Assembly (NCBI RefSeq): GCF_021698975.1
Contig: NZ_SSXA01000045.1
Location: 1-52,953, forward strand
Source of the DNA: Blastococcus sp. KM273128
GTDB taxonomy: Bacteria > Actinomycetota > Actinomycetes > Mycobacteriales > Geodermatophilaceae
DNA: 52,953 nucleotides
Reading direction: 5' to 3'
A program made the translations under genes and the position numbers. Positions within the stretch are counted from its first letter, which is position 1. The number at the start of each line of letters is the position of its first letter. Of the stretch, positions 25,888 to 34,429 are shown piece after piece. A model generated the notes under the pieces. The model saw only the letters and a list, made by a program, of their open reading frames with translations, was not told where the DNA came from and ran no database searches.

Positions 25888-28800
25888 GCGACGAGCAACT
25901 CTCCTTCGACGACCTGCTGGCCGGGGCCGCGCCGCCGGAGCCCGCGCCCCGGCGGCTGCTCACGCCCGCCGAGGTCGCGGAACGCTGCGGTCTCTCCTAC
26001 GCGCCCTCCGACGAGCAGGCCGGCGTGGTCTGCGCCCCGGCGGACCGGCCGCTGGTGGTCGTCGCCGGCGCCGGCTCGGGCAAGACCGAGACGATGGCCG
26101 CCCGCGTCTCCTACCTGGTGGCCAACCGGATCGTCGAGCCCGAGGCCATCCTCGGCCTGACCTTCACCCGCAAGGCCGCCAGCGAGCTGAACGAGCGGAT
26201 CCGGCTGCGGCTGGGCGCGCTGGCCCGCCACCCGGAGACCGAGGACGACCTGCGCGAGCGGCTCGCGATCGCCCAGCCCACCGTCTCCACCTACCACGGC
26301 TACGCCGCCGCGCTGGTCGCCGAGCACGGGCTGCGCATCGGCGTGGAGCCCGGCGCCGGGGTGCTGGGCCCCGCCATGTGCTGGGGGCAGGCCGCGACGG
26401 TGGTCGCCGCCTGGACCGGCGACATGGCCGACGTGCCGCTCACCCTGCTGACCACCGTCGAGGACGTGCTGGCGCTCGCCGCCGAGATGGGCGAGCACGA
26501 CGTGAGCGCCGCGGCCCTGCGCACCTGGACGGCGCGGCTGGAGGCGCAGATCGCCGGCTACGCGGACGCGCCCAGGAAGAAGGGCCCCTACGCCGCCGTC
26601 ACCGAGATGCTGGCCCGGCAGAAGGCGCGCGTGGCGCTGCTGCCGCTGGTCGAGGCGTTCGAGGCGCGCAAGCGGGCCCTGGGCTCGATCGACTACGCCG
26701 ACCAGGTGGCGCACGCCGCCCGCATCGCCGTCGCCGCTCCCGAGGTCGGGCGCCGCGAGCGGGCGCGCTGGAAGGTGGTGCTGCTCGACGAGTACCAGGA
26801 CACCAGCGTCGGGCAGCTGCGCATGCTGGAGGCCCTCTTCGGCGGGGCGAGCGGCCACCCGGTGCTCGCCGTCGGCGACCCGCGCCAGTCCATCTACGGG
26901 TGGCGCGGTGCCTCGGCGGGCACGATCGAGCGCTTCGACCGCACCTTCCCGGGGCGCCCCGGCCGCACGGCGCAGCGGCTGACGCTGGCCACCAGCTGGC
27001 GCAACGACGAGGCGGTGCTGGCGGTGGCCAACGCCGTCTCGGCGATGCTGCCCGCGCCTGCCCAGCCGCTTCCCGACCTCGCCCCGGCGCCCACCGCCGG
27101 CCGCGGCTCGGTGACCGTCGGGCTGTACGAGACCGTCGCCGAGGAGACCGCCGCCCTGGCCGACCGCCTGGCGGCCTGCTGGAACGGCACCGACCCCGCC
27201 GTCCGGCCCAGGCCCGACGGCCGGCCGCCGTCGATGGCGGTCCTGGTGCGCACCCGCAAGCAGCTGCCCGGCATCGCCGCGGCCCTGCGCGAGCGCGGGC
27301 TGCCCGTGGAGGTCGTGGGGCTGGGCGGCCTGCTGGAGGTGCCCGAGGTCTCCGACGTCGTCGCCACCCTCACCGTGCTGGTCGACCCGACCGCCGGGGA
27401 CGCGATGGGCCGGCTGCTCACCGGCGCCCGCTGGCGGATCGGCCCGCGCGACCTCGCCGCGCTCGAGGCCCGCGCCCGCGCCCTGGTGCACTCCCGTCGG
27501 CCGGCCCGCCCGGACGGGCCCGACGGCGAGCACGCCGGCGTGGTGGAGGCGCCGCAGGAGCGCGGCAGCATCGTGGAGGCGCTCGACGACCTCGGCGACG
27601 CCTCGCAGTACTCGCCCGCCGGCTACCGGCGGCTGCGCCGGTTCGGCGCCGAGCTCGCGCACCTCCGCGGCCGGATCGGGGAGTCGCTGCCCGACCTGGT
27701 CGACGAGGTGGCCCGCACGCTGGGGCTGGAGACCGAGCTGGCCAGCGCTCCCGGGGTCAGCCCGGCCGGCGCGCGCGCCCACCTCGACGCGCTGCACGGC
27801 GTCGCCGCCGAGTTCACCGAGCTGGCCGAGCTGCCGTCGCTGCCGGCGTTCCTGGGCTACCTGCGCGACGCCGAGGAGCGTGAGCGCGGCCTGGAGCCCG
27901 GCGAGGTGGCGGTCAACCCCGAGGCGGTGCAGCTGCTCACCGGGCACTCGGCCAAGGGGCTGGAGTGGGAGGTCGTCGCGGTGCCCGGGATGACCGCCGA
28001 CCAGTTCCCGGCCCGCACCAACGCCAGTGACTCCTGGATCAAGGACCCGGGCGCGGTCCCGGTCGACCTGCGGCTCACCGACCGGGAGGAGCTGCCCCGG
28101 CTGCGGCTGCCGGTGCCCGGCTCGGGTGACCAGGCGGCGGTGCGCGACGCGCTGGAGGACTACGTCCAGGACTGGAAGGACTTCGGTCGGGACGAGGAGA
28201 TCCGGCTGGGCTACGTCGCCGTCACCCGCGCCAAGCGGCTGCTGCTGTGCTCGGGCAGCTGGTGGCGCGACGGCGTGAAGCCGTGCGGCCCCTCGTCGCT
28301 GCTGACCACCGCGAAGGAGGCGTGCGAGGCCGGCGCCGGTGCGATCGTGCACTGGGCGCCCGCGCCCGAGGACGGCGCGACCAACCCGGCGCTGGAGGAG
28401 TGGCCGGTCGGCGTGTGGCCGGCCGACCCGCTGTCGGAGCCGCGGCGTCGGGCGCTCACCGCGGCCGCGCAGCTGGTGGAAGGGGCGGCGCCGCACCCGC
28501 TGGACCCGGAGCGCGCGCTCGGCGGGGGAGACGAGCTGGTGGAGCAGTGGGTGCGCGACGCCGACCTGCTGCTGCGCGAGCGGGCGCGCCACGAGAGCCC
28601 GACCGTCGACGTCCCCCTGCCCTCGCACCTCTCGGTGTCCGCGCTGGTCACCCTACGCCGCGACCCGGCCGAGCTCGCCCGGCGGCTCCGCCGGCCGATG
28701 CCGGCCGCACCCGCGCCGCAGGCCCGCCGGGGCACGGCGTTCCACGCGTGGCTGGAGGAGCGGTTCGGCGCCGCCCGGCTGGTCGACCTCGACGAGCTGC

Positions 28801-29207
28801 CCGGCTCCGGTGACGAGCTGGCCGCTCCCGACGACGCGCTGGAGGAGCTGCGTGCGGCGTTCCTGGCCAGCGAGTGGGCCGACCGGCAGCCCGTCGAGGT
28901 CGAGGTGCCGTTCGAGACACCCCTGGGTCCGATCACCCTGCGCGGCCGGATCGACGCGGTCTTCCAGCGCGAGGACGGCGGCTACGAGGTCATCGACTGG
29001 AAGACCGGCCCGCCGCCGACCGGGGCGGAGCTCGCCGCCGTGGGTGTGCAGCTGGCCGCCTACCGGCTGGGCTGGTCGCGGCTGACCGGGGTACCGGTCG
29101 AGCGGGTCAGCGCCGGGTTCCACCACGTCGCCGCGAAGGAGACCCTGCGCCCGGTCGACCTGCTCGACGAGGCGGGCCTGCTCGCCCTGATCACCGGGAC
29201 GGGCTGA
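25884..29207 (+). CDS. adnB: Helicase-nuclease subunit AdnB
   Basis: An 1107-aa partner of AdnA. GAGSGKTETMAARV (Walker A at about 62-68) and LTFTRKAASELNERI open the UvrD-like motor; LLDEYQDTSVGQ and a GDPRQSIYGWRGA motif follow. The nuclease is at the C-terminus (RGTAFHAWLEERFG, GRIDAVFQ, VIDWKTGPPP) without Fe-S cysteines, the known difference from AdnA. AdnB is the main translocating motor in the mycobacterial complex. Translation is coupled to adnA through an ATGA overlap. Confidence 0.92.
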   Translation: MSDEQLSFDDLLAGAAPPEPAPRRLLTPAEVAERCGLSYAPSDEQAGVVCAPADRPLVVVAGAGSGKTETMAARVSYLVANRIVEPEAILGLTFTRKAASELNERIRLRLGALARHPETEDDLRERLAIAQPTVSTYHGYAAALVAEHGLRIGVEPGAGVLGPAMCWGQAATVVAAWTGDMADVPLTLLTTVEDVLALAAEMGEHDVSAAALRTWTARLEAQIAGYADAPRKKGPYAAVTEMLARQKARVALLPLVEAFEARKRALGSIDYADQVAHAARIAVAAPEVGRRERARWKVVLLDEYQDTSVGQLRMLEALFGGASGHPVLAVGDPRQSIYGWRGASAGTIERFDRTFPGRPGRTAQRLTLATSWRNDEAVLAVANAVSAMLPAPAQPLPDLAPAPTAGRGSVTVGLYETVAEETAALADRLAACWNGTDPAVRPRPDGRPPSMAVLVRTRKQLPGIAAALRERGLPVEVVGLGGLLEVPEVSDVVATLTVLVDPTAGDAMGRLLTGARWRIGPRDLAALEARARALVHSRRPARPDGPDGEHAGVVEAPQERGSIVEALDDLGDASQYSPAGYRRLRRFGAELAHLRGRIGESLPDLVDEVARTLGLETELASAPGVSPAGARAHLDALHGVAAEFTELAELPSLPAFLGYLRDAEERERGLEPGEVAVNPEAVQLLTGHSAKGLEWEVVAVPGMTADQFPARTNASDSWIKDPGAVPVDLRLTDREELPRLRLPVPGSGDQAAVRDALEDYVQDWKDFGRDEEIRLGYVAVTRAKRLLLCSGSWWRDGVKPCGPSSLLTTAKEACEAGAGAIVHWAPAPEDGATNPALEEWPVGVWPADPLSEPRRRALTAAAQLVEGAAPHPLDPERALGGGDELVEQWVRDADLLLRERARHESPTVDVPLPSHLSVSALVTLRRDPAELARRLRRPMPAAPAPQARRGTAFHAWLEERFGAARLVDLDELPGSGDELAAPDDALEELRAAFLASEWADRQPVEVEVPFETPLGPITLRGRIDAVFQREDGGYEVIDWKTGPPPTGAELAAVGVQLAAYRLGWSRLTGVPVERVSAGFHHVAAKETLRPVDLLDEAGLLALITGTG

Positions 29208-29236
29208 GCGACTCCCCGAGCGTTCCAGGAGGAGCG

Positions 29237-29656
29237 ATGGACCGGTCCCGGCGTCGTACCGCACGAGCCATCGTCGCCTCGAGCGCGGTGCCGCTTCTCG
29301 CTGCGTGCGGAGGTGGCGAGGTGATCGCGGCAGGCGGCGTGACCGTCCTGGTCTCCGAGCGGACAGGCTCCGGCATGGACGCGCTGGGTGGCGGCCGGCT
29401 GGAGGTCGTGGGGGGATGCCTCGGTGCCGGCGGCTCCGTGGTCGTCTGGCCCCACGGCACCGAGGTGGTCGACGAGGAACCGATGACGATCGATGTCCCT
29501 GGCCACGGCATCTACGGCCTGGGCGACGAGGTCGAGGTCGGAGGTGGCTTCGTCCTCGAGCACTCCTCGCAGGACGTGCGACCCGGGCCCTTCGACATCG
29601 CGGGCGTGACCGTCCCGGCCGGGTGCGCGGAGCACGACGTCTTCCTCGCCCGCTGA
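29237..29656 (+). CDS. Small predicted lipoprotein
   Basis: A 139-aa protein with a strong AGGAGGAG ribosome site a few nt before ATG 29237. The N-terminus is a lipoprotein signal: basic start, hydrophobic core and lipobox LAAC with Cys24, followed by Gly-Gly-Gly. The mature part is beta-rich and contains two further cysteines (GGCLG and PAGCAEH), perhaps a disulfide. No known domain is recognised. It lies 29 bp after adnB but codon choice is slightly less biased, so it may be a later insertion. Confidence 0.75.
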   Translation: MDRSRRRTARAIVASSAVPLLAACGGGEVIAAGGVTVLVSERTGSGMDALGGGRLEVVGGCLGAGGSVVVWPHGTEVVDEEPMTIDVPGHGIYGLGDEVEVGGGFVLEHSSQDVRPGPFDIAGVTVPAGCAEHDVFLAR

Positions 29657-29741
29657 CGACGCGCCGCTCGCGACCGACCGGTCGGGGCTCGGTGCCCGCG
29701 CACGGACGGCGCACCCCGTGCGGAGGCGCGAGGATGGCGCC

Positions 29742-30125
29742 ATGGACGTCCTGAGCAGCCGCATCCTGCTCCGACCGTCGGACGCACGCCGGTCGCAGTC
29801 GTTCTACCGGGACGTGATCGGCTTGGCGGTGCACCGCGAGTTCGGTCCTCCGGAGCACCCCGGGGTGGTCTTCTTCCTCGGCAACGGGCTGCTGGAGGTC
29901 TCCGGCCGGTCGGAGGAGCGCCCGGCCGGTCTGGCCCTGTGGCTGCAGGTCCGGGACGTCGCCGCCGAGCACCACCGGCTGGCGGCGGCCGGCGTCACGG
30001 TCACCCGGCCGCCCGCGCTGGAGCCCTGGGGTCTGGTCGAGATGTGGATCGAGGACCCCGACGGCGTGCGGATCGTCCTGGTGGAGGTCCCCGACGAGCA
30101 CCCCCTGCGCCGCGACCAGCGCTGA
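29742..30125 (+). CDS. VOC-family (glyoxalase/bleomycin resistance) protein
   Basis: A 127-aa protein with the paired beta-alpha-beta-beta-beta modules of the vicinal oxygen chelate fold: SRILLRPSDARRSQSFYRDV, GVVFFLGNGLLEVSG, then LALWLQVRDVAAEHHRLAAAG and WIEDPDGVRIVLVEV. The metal ligand positions are only partly clear. It could be a small dioxygenase-like or drug-binding protein; the substrate is unknown. ATG at 29742 is chosen because the conserved domain begins at once. Confidence 0.8.
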   Translation: MDVLSSRILLRPSDARRSQSFYRDVIGLAVHREFGPPEHPGVVFFLGNGLLEVSGRSEERPAGLALWLQVRDVAAEHHRLAAAGVTVTRPPALEPWGLVEMWIEDPDGVRIVLVEVPDEHPLRRDQR

Positions 30126-30218
30126 GTCCACGCCGCGGGACGTTTCCGCGGGAACGCCCCGGCCCGCCGTTCACGGGTCCCCGCGGACGGCCGCCGGGGC
30201 GAGGGAGCCGGCCGGGCG

Positions 30219-31070
30219 TCAGGTCGAGGCGACCCGGTCCAGGATCGCGCGGGCCAGCTCCTCGGGAGCCTGCTCCGGGATCCAGTGCGTGACGCCGGGC
30301 AGCTCCACGAAGCGGTAGTCGCCGGTCACGAACTCCGCGCACGCCTCCGCCGCCGTCCGGCCGATGGCGACGTCGCCGTCGCTCCACACGTACGTCGTCG
30401 GCACCTCGACCTTGTCGACGCGGATGTCCGAGCTCATCGCCCGGTACCAGTTCAGCGCCGCGGTGAGCGCCCCCGGCGCCGAGAGCACGGCCACGTACTC
30501 GTCGACCGCCTCGGGGGAGACCCCGGTGTCGCCGTCGGCACCGAGCAGCATCCGGCGCAGCCGGCGCGCGTCGTCGGCGAGCAGCACCTCCTCGGCCTTG
30601 CCGGGCTGCCAGAACAGCCGGATGTAGGACGAGCGCTCCTTCTGCTCCGGGTCGATGCGGAAGGCCGCGGTGTAGGCGGCCGGGTGCGGCACGGAGACGG
30701 CGGTGAGCGAGCGGACCCGGTCGGGGTGCCAGGCACCGAGGGTCCAGGCGACGTTGGCGCCCCAGTCGTGGCCCACGACGTCGGCCACCGGGATCTCCAG
30801 CGCGGTCATCAGGTCGGCGGTGACCTGGGCGAGGCTCTGCATCGCGTACGCCTCGACCTCGGACGGGCGGGCCCCGGGGGAGTAGCCGAGCTGGTCGGGC
30901 GCGTAGGTGCGCAACCCGGCCTGGGTGAGCAGCGGCGTCACCGCCGCCCACGACGCCGAGGTCTCGGGGAACCCGTGCAGCAGGAGCACGGGCCGGCCGT
31001 CCTCGGGTCCGTCGACGCGCACGTCGAAGGTCAGGTCGCCGACATCGGTCCGCAGCAGCTCTCCGGGCAT
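30219..31070 (-). CDS. Epoxide-hydrolase-like alpha/beta hydrolase
   Basis: A 283-aa enzyme. LLHGFPETSASW matches the HGxP oxyanion motif of epoxide hydrolases; VVGHDWGANVAW carries the Asp nucleophile (GHDWG), and LPGVTHWIPEQAP the catalytic His. A TAGCGT -10 on the minus strand ends 7 nt before the ATG, so it is probably leaderless. It is divergent from the M20 dipeptidase with only 103 bp between start codons. A longer in-frame start at 31304 overlaps the dipeptidase and is rejected. Confidence 0.85.
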   Translation of the reverse strand: MPGELLRTDVGDLTFDVRVDGPEDGRPVLLLHGFPETSASWAAVTPLLTQAGLRTYAPDQLGYSPGARPSEVEAYAMQSLAQVTADLMTALEIPVADVVGHDWGANVAWTLGAWHPDRVRSLTAVSVPHPAAYTAAFRIDPEQKERSSYIRLFWQPGKAEEVLLADDARRLRRMLLGADGDTGVSPEAVDEYVAVLSAPGALTAALNWYRAMSSDIRVDKVEVPTTYVWSDGDVAIGRTAAEACAEFVTGDYRFVELPGVTHWIPEQAPEELARAILDRVAST

Positions 31071-31077
31071 GCCCCGG

Positions 31078-31083
31078 ACGCTA
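31078..31083 (-). promoter_or_regulatory. -10 element TAGCGT of a leaderless gene
   Basis: TAGCGT read on the minus strand ends 7 nt before the ATG at 31070. Confidence 0.65.
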
Positions 31084-31159
31084 ACGGTCCCGCGCGGGCG
31101 CCGCGCCCCCCGGGAAACCCCGAGCGGCGGGCGCAGGCCGGGCGGCCGGGCGGCGCGGC

Positions 31160-31165
31160 TACCGT
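31160..31165 (+). promoter_or_regulatory. -10 element TACCGT before the dipeptidase
   Basis: TACCGT ends 8 nt before the GTG at 31174. With the opposing TAGCGT it makes a divergent pair of leaderless promoters. Confidence 0.6.
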
Positions 31166-31173
31166 CGGGGACC

Positions 31174-32586
31174 GTGACCAGCGCCGAACGGAACTTCGTC
31201 CTCGACCACCTCGACGACCTGCACACCGATCTCGACGCCTGGCTGCGCATCCCGTCGATCTCGGCCGACCCCGCGCACGCCCGCGACGTCGCGGCCAGCG
31301 CCACATGGCTGGCCGACGCGCTGCGCCGCGTCGGCTTCCCGACCGTGGAGATCTGGCAGACCGCCGGCGCCCCGGCCGTCTTCGCCGAGTGGCCCAGCGC
31401 CGACGCCGGCGCCCCGGTCGCCCTCGTCTACGGCCACCACGACGTGCAGCCGGTCGACCCGCTCAAGCTGTGGGAGCACCCACCGTTCGAGCCGACCCGG
31501 GTCGAGGGACCGGACGGCCCGGAGCTGCACGCCCGCGGAGCCATCGACGACAAGGGCAACGTCGCCTTCCACCTGCTCGGCATCCGCGCGCACCTGGCCG
31601 CCACCGGCCGCGACACCCCGGCCGTCACGGTCAAGCTGCTCATCGAGGGTGAGGAGGAGTCGGGGTCGCCGCACTTCGAGGGCCTGCTCCGCGACAACGC
31701 CGACCGGCTGGCCTGCGACGTCGTCGTCGTCAGCGACACCGGGATGGCCGCACCCGACGTCCCCAGCGCCGTGACGGCGATGCGCGGCCTGGCCGACGCC
31801 GAGATCACCCTGCGCGGCCCGGCCGTCGACCTGCACTCCGGCTCCTTCGGCGGCGCCGTCCCGAACCCGCTGCACGCGATGGCCGAGCTGCTCGCGAAGC
31901 TGCACGACGAGCAGGGCCGGGTGACCATCCCGGGCTTCTACGACCGGGTCCGCCCGCTGTCGGACCGCGAGCGCGAGCTGATGGGCCGGGTGCCGTTCGA
32001 CGAGCAGGCCTGGCTCGCCGGCCCGGCCGCCTCCCGGGCCACCTACGGCGAGGCCGGCTACAGCACCCTGGAGCGCACCGGCGCCCGGCCGACCGCCGAG
32101 GTCAACGGCATGTGGGGCGGCTACACCGGCCCCGGCCACAAGACGATCATCCCGGCCGAGGCGCACGCCAAGGTCACCTTCCGCCTGGTCTCCGACCAGC
32201 GCCCGGAGGACGTCGGCCCGATGCTGCGCGCCTGGGTCGAGGCGACCGTGCCGGAGGGCATCCAGGCCGAGGTGCACACCCCGCCCGGCGGGGTCGCGCC
32301 GTGCGCCAGCGACCTGGACTCCCCGCACATGGACGCGCTGCTCGCCGCCATCGGCCAGGCGTTCGACACCGACCCCGGCGACGTGCTGTTCACCCGCGAG
32401 GGCGGCAGTGGCCCCGAGGCGGCGATCGTCGAGGCCCTCGGCGCCCCGCTGCTCTTCCTCGGCGCCGGGCTGCCGACCGACCGGATCCACTCCCCGAACG
32501 AGCGGGTGCTGCTGCCGATGCTCTACCGCGGCGCGGAGGCGGCGGCCCACCTCTGGCGGGAGCTCGCCGCCCGCCGCGCCGGCTAG
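31174..32586 (+). CDS. M20-family dipeptidase
   Basis: A 470-aa di-zinc peptidase. Metal and catalytic motifs are in order: LVYGHHDVQPVD (His ligand), GAIDDKGN (bridging Asp), IEGEEESGS (catalytic Glu and ligand), DTGMAAPD, and GGSGPEAAIV near the end. The usual ~110-residue dimerisation domain sits between. Such enzymes hydrolyse dipeptides or cysteinylglycine-like substrates in the cytoplasm. GTG start, leaderless -10 upstream. Its TAG stop shares a CTAG palindrome with the convergent methyltransferase. Confidence 0.9.
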   Translation: MTSAERNFVLDHLDDLHTDLDAWLRIPSISADPAHARDVAASATWLADALRRVGFPTVEIWQTAGAPAVFAEWPSADAGAPVALVYGHHDVQPVDPLKLWEHPPFEPTRVEGPDGPELHARGAIDDKGNVAFHLLGIRAHLAATGRDTPAVTVKLLIEGEEESGSPHFEGLLRDNADRLACDVVVVSDTGMAAPDVPSAVTAMRGLADAEITLRGPAVDLHSGSFGGAVPNPLHAMAELLAKLHDEQGRVTIPGFYDRVRPLSDRERELMGRVPFDEQAWLAGPAASRATYGEAGYSTLERTGARPTAEVNGMWGGYTGPGHKTIIPAEAHAKVTFRLVSDQRPEDVGPMLRAWVEATVPEGIQAEVHTPPGGVAPCASDLDSPHMDALLAAIGQAFDTDPGDVLFTREGGSGPEAAIVEALGAPLLFLGAGLPTDRIHSPNERVLLPMLYRGAEAAAHLWRELAARRAG

Positions 32587-33350
32587 GGGCGCGTGCCGAC
32601 GACGACCACGGCCCCGCGGTCGTCGTCGGTGACCTGCCGGGCCGCCAGCCCGGCGGCGGCAACCAGGGCGAGCGCGGCGGGCACCTGGCCCTCGCCGCAC
32701 TCGAACAGCAGCGCACCGCCCGGCGCGAGCCACTCCGGCGCGCCGGCGGCGACCCGGCGGGCCAGCGCGAGCCCGTCCGCACCGCCGTCGAGCGCCGTCC
32801 GCGGCTCGTGCTGCCGCGCCTCCGGGGGCAGCAGGGCGACCGCCGCCGTCGGCACGTAGGGGACGTTGGCGGTGAGGACGTCGACGCGACCGCGCAGGCC
32901 CGGGGGCAGCGCGGTGAACAGGTCCCCCTCGTGCACGGGCGTGACCGGCAGGTTGAGCCGGGCGCAGGCCACGGCCGCGGGGTCCAGGTCGGCGGCGTGC
33001 AGGTCGAGGTCCGGGACGGCGGCGGCCAGCGCCGCGGCGACCGCGCCGGTCCCGCAGCACAGGTCGACGACGACGGCGCCCGGGCGCGCGAGCACCACGG
33101 CCTCGGCCACCAGCAGCTCGGTGCGGCGGCGCGGCACGAAGACGCCGGGCGCGACGGTGATGCGCAGCCCGGCGAACGCGGCCCAGCCGAGCACCTGCTC
33201 CAACGGCGCGCCGGCCACCCGCCGCGCGACCAGCCGGGCCAGGTCGCCGGCGTCGCGAGCCTCCGCCGCGAGAAGGGCCGCCTCCTCCTCGGCGAAGACG
33301 CACCCGGCGTCGCGCAGCCGGCGCACGAGGTCGCCGTCGGGGGAGTGCAC
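32583..33350 (-). CDS. HemK/PrmC-like protein-glutamine methyltransferase
   Basis: A 255-aa SAM-dependent methyltransferase. VVDLCCGTGAVAAAL is motif I; LHAADLDPAAVACARLN the acidic loop; NVPYVP is the NPPY-type catalytic motif with Val in place of the first Pro. An N-terminal helical domain (about residues 1-70, AGDLARLVARRVAGAPLEQVLGWAAF) fits PrmC-like enzymes, which methylate the GGQ Gln of release factors. The NVPY variant is found in actinobacterial paralogues annotated 'putative', so the true target is uncertain. Confidence 0.8.
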   Translation of the reverse strand: MHSPDGDLVRRLRDAGCVFAEEEAALLAAEARDAGDLARLVARRVAGAPLEQVLGWAAFAGLRITVAPGVFVPRRRTELLVAEAVVLARPGAVVVDLCCGTGAVAAALAAAVPDLDLHAADLDPAAVACARLNLPVTPVHEGDLFTALPPGLRGRVDVLTANVPYVPTAAVALLPPEARQHEPRTALDGGADGLALARRVAAGAPEWLAPGGALLFECGEGQVPAALALVAAAGLAARQVTDDDRGAVVVVGTRP

Positions 33351-33401
33351 GGCGGCCTCCTTCGGCGGGCGCGGGTCCCCGGGCCGCTACGGGTCACGCC
33401 C

Positions 33402-33407
33402 TAGGCT
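33402..33407 (+). promoter_or_regulatory. -10 element TAGGCT of a leaderless gene
   Basis: TAGGCT ends 6 nt before the GTG at 33414. Confidence 0.6.
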
Positions 33408-33413
33408 GAGGCC

Positions 33414-34292
33414 GTGACCGGAGCGGGCCAGGACGCGGCACCGGGGTGGTACCCCGACCCGGCCGGCACCCCCGGCATGGTGCGCTGGTGGAGCGGTACC
33501 GCGTGGTCCGACGTCATGATGCCCGCGGGTCCGGGCGTCCAGGTGCACCGGGGGGCCGCCCGCACCGCCGTGCAGGAGCCGGCCGCGCCGGAGGCGCCGG
33601 CGCAGCCCGCCGGCCGCCGCTCGCGCGCCCGGCTGTGGGTGGCCGCGGGCGCGGTGCTGGTGCTCCTCGTCGCCGCGGTCATCGCGGTGCTGGGCCGGTC
33701 GCCGGGTGGCGACGCCACGGCCGAGGAGCCGGTCGTCGCGCCGGCCCCGGCCCCCGGTGACCCCTTCCCGCCCGGCACCGTCCGGATCATCGACGAGGTC
33801 GCCGGCATCTCCTACCCGTACCTGGGCGAGGGGTGGTCGGAGTTCGACCTGGGCCGGCAGCTGGAGACGTCCGCGACCGCCGGCCAGTACTTCACCACCC
33901 AGGAGGCCACCCCCGACGGCGGCATCTTCATCTCCCAGTGCACCTCCGGCCCGGTGGCCGAGGGGTACGGGTGGGCGGGGCCGTCGACGCTGCAGAGCAC
34001 GGTGACGACGCTGGCCGCGAGCGTCCGCGCCAACTACTACCCGGGGCCGAACACCATCGAGATCCGCCGGGACGAGCCCCGGACCGTCGACGGGCGGCCC
34101 GCCCACCTGCTGGAGTTCCAGCTCTCGTGGGACGTCGAGGGCTACGACGCCTCCGGCGAGCGGGCGGCGCTGCTGCTCATCGACGTCGGCCGGCCCGCCC
34201 CGGCGCTGCTCTACGTCTCCATCCCCAACACCCACGCCGAGCTCTACGGCGTCATCGACCGGGTCGTCACCGACGTCGACGTGTTGGAGTGA
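33414..34292 (+). CDS. DUF2510-domain membrane protein
   Basis: A 292-aa protein. The N-terminal DUF2510 motif is clear (PGWYPDPAG and RWWSGTAW). A Pro/Ala-rich linker leads to one TM segment (LWVAAGAVLVLLVAAVIAVLG, about residues 75-95) and an extracellular domain (GISYPYLGEGWSEFDLG, YFTTQEATPDGGIFISQ). DUF2510 is a common N-terminal tag on actinobacterial membrane proteins; its role is unknown. The extracellular half has no recognised domain. Confidence 0.8.
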   Translation: MTGAGQDAAPGWYPDPAGTPGMVRWWSGTAWSDVMMPAGPGVQVHRGAARTAVQEPAAPEAPAQPAGRRSRARLWVAAGAVLVLLVAAVIAVLGRSPGGDATAEEPVVAPAPAPGDPFPPGTVRIIDEVAGISYPYLGEGWSEFDLGRQLETSATAGQYFTTQEATPDGGIFISQCTSGPVAEGYGWAGPSTLQSTVTTLAASVRANYYPGPNTIEIRRDEPRTVDGRPAHLLEFQLSWDVEGYDASGERAALLLIDVGRPAPALLYVSIPNTHAELYGVIDRVVTDVDVLE

Positions 34293-34392
34293 CGAACCGC
34301 GCGGGCGACCGACGAGCGGGGCCCGGAGGGTTCCCGAGGAGGGACGCGGCCGCAGGGGCTCACCAGGGATGGGGACGGCAACTGGCCGCGGT

Positions 34393-34409
34393 GTCACCCG
34401 GAGGGTGAC
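34393..34409. promoter_or_regulatory. Inverted repeat overlapping the -35 region of the M16 operon
   Basis: GTCACCC-GGA-GGGTGAC lies just upstream of the -10 TACTGT (34417-34422), where the -35 should be. A repressor bound here would block polymerase. Confidence 0.4.
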
Positions 34410-34416
34410 GTCGTCG

Positions 34417-34422
34417 TACTGT
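34417..34422 (+). promoter_or_regulatory. -10 element TACTGT of the M16-M16-nudC operon
   Basis: TACTGT ends 7 nt before the GTG at 34430, consistent with a leaderless first gene. Confidence 0.6.
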
Positions 34423-34429
34423 CGGGCGC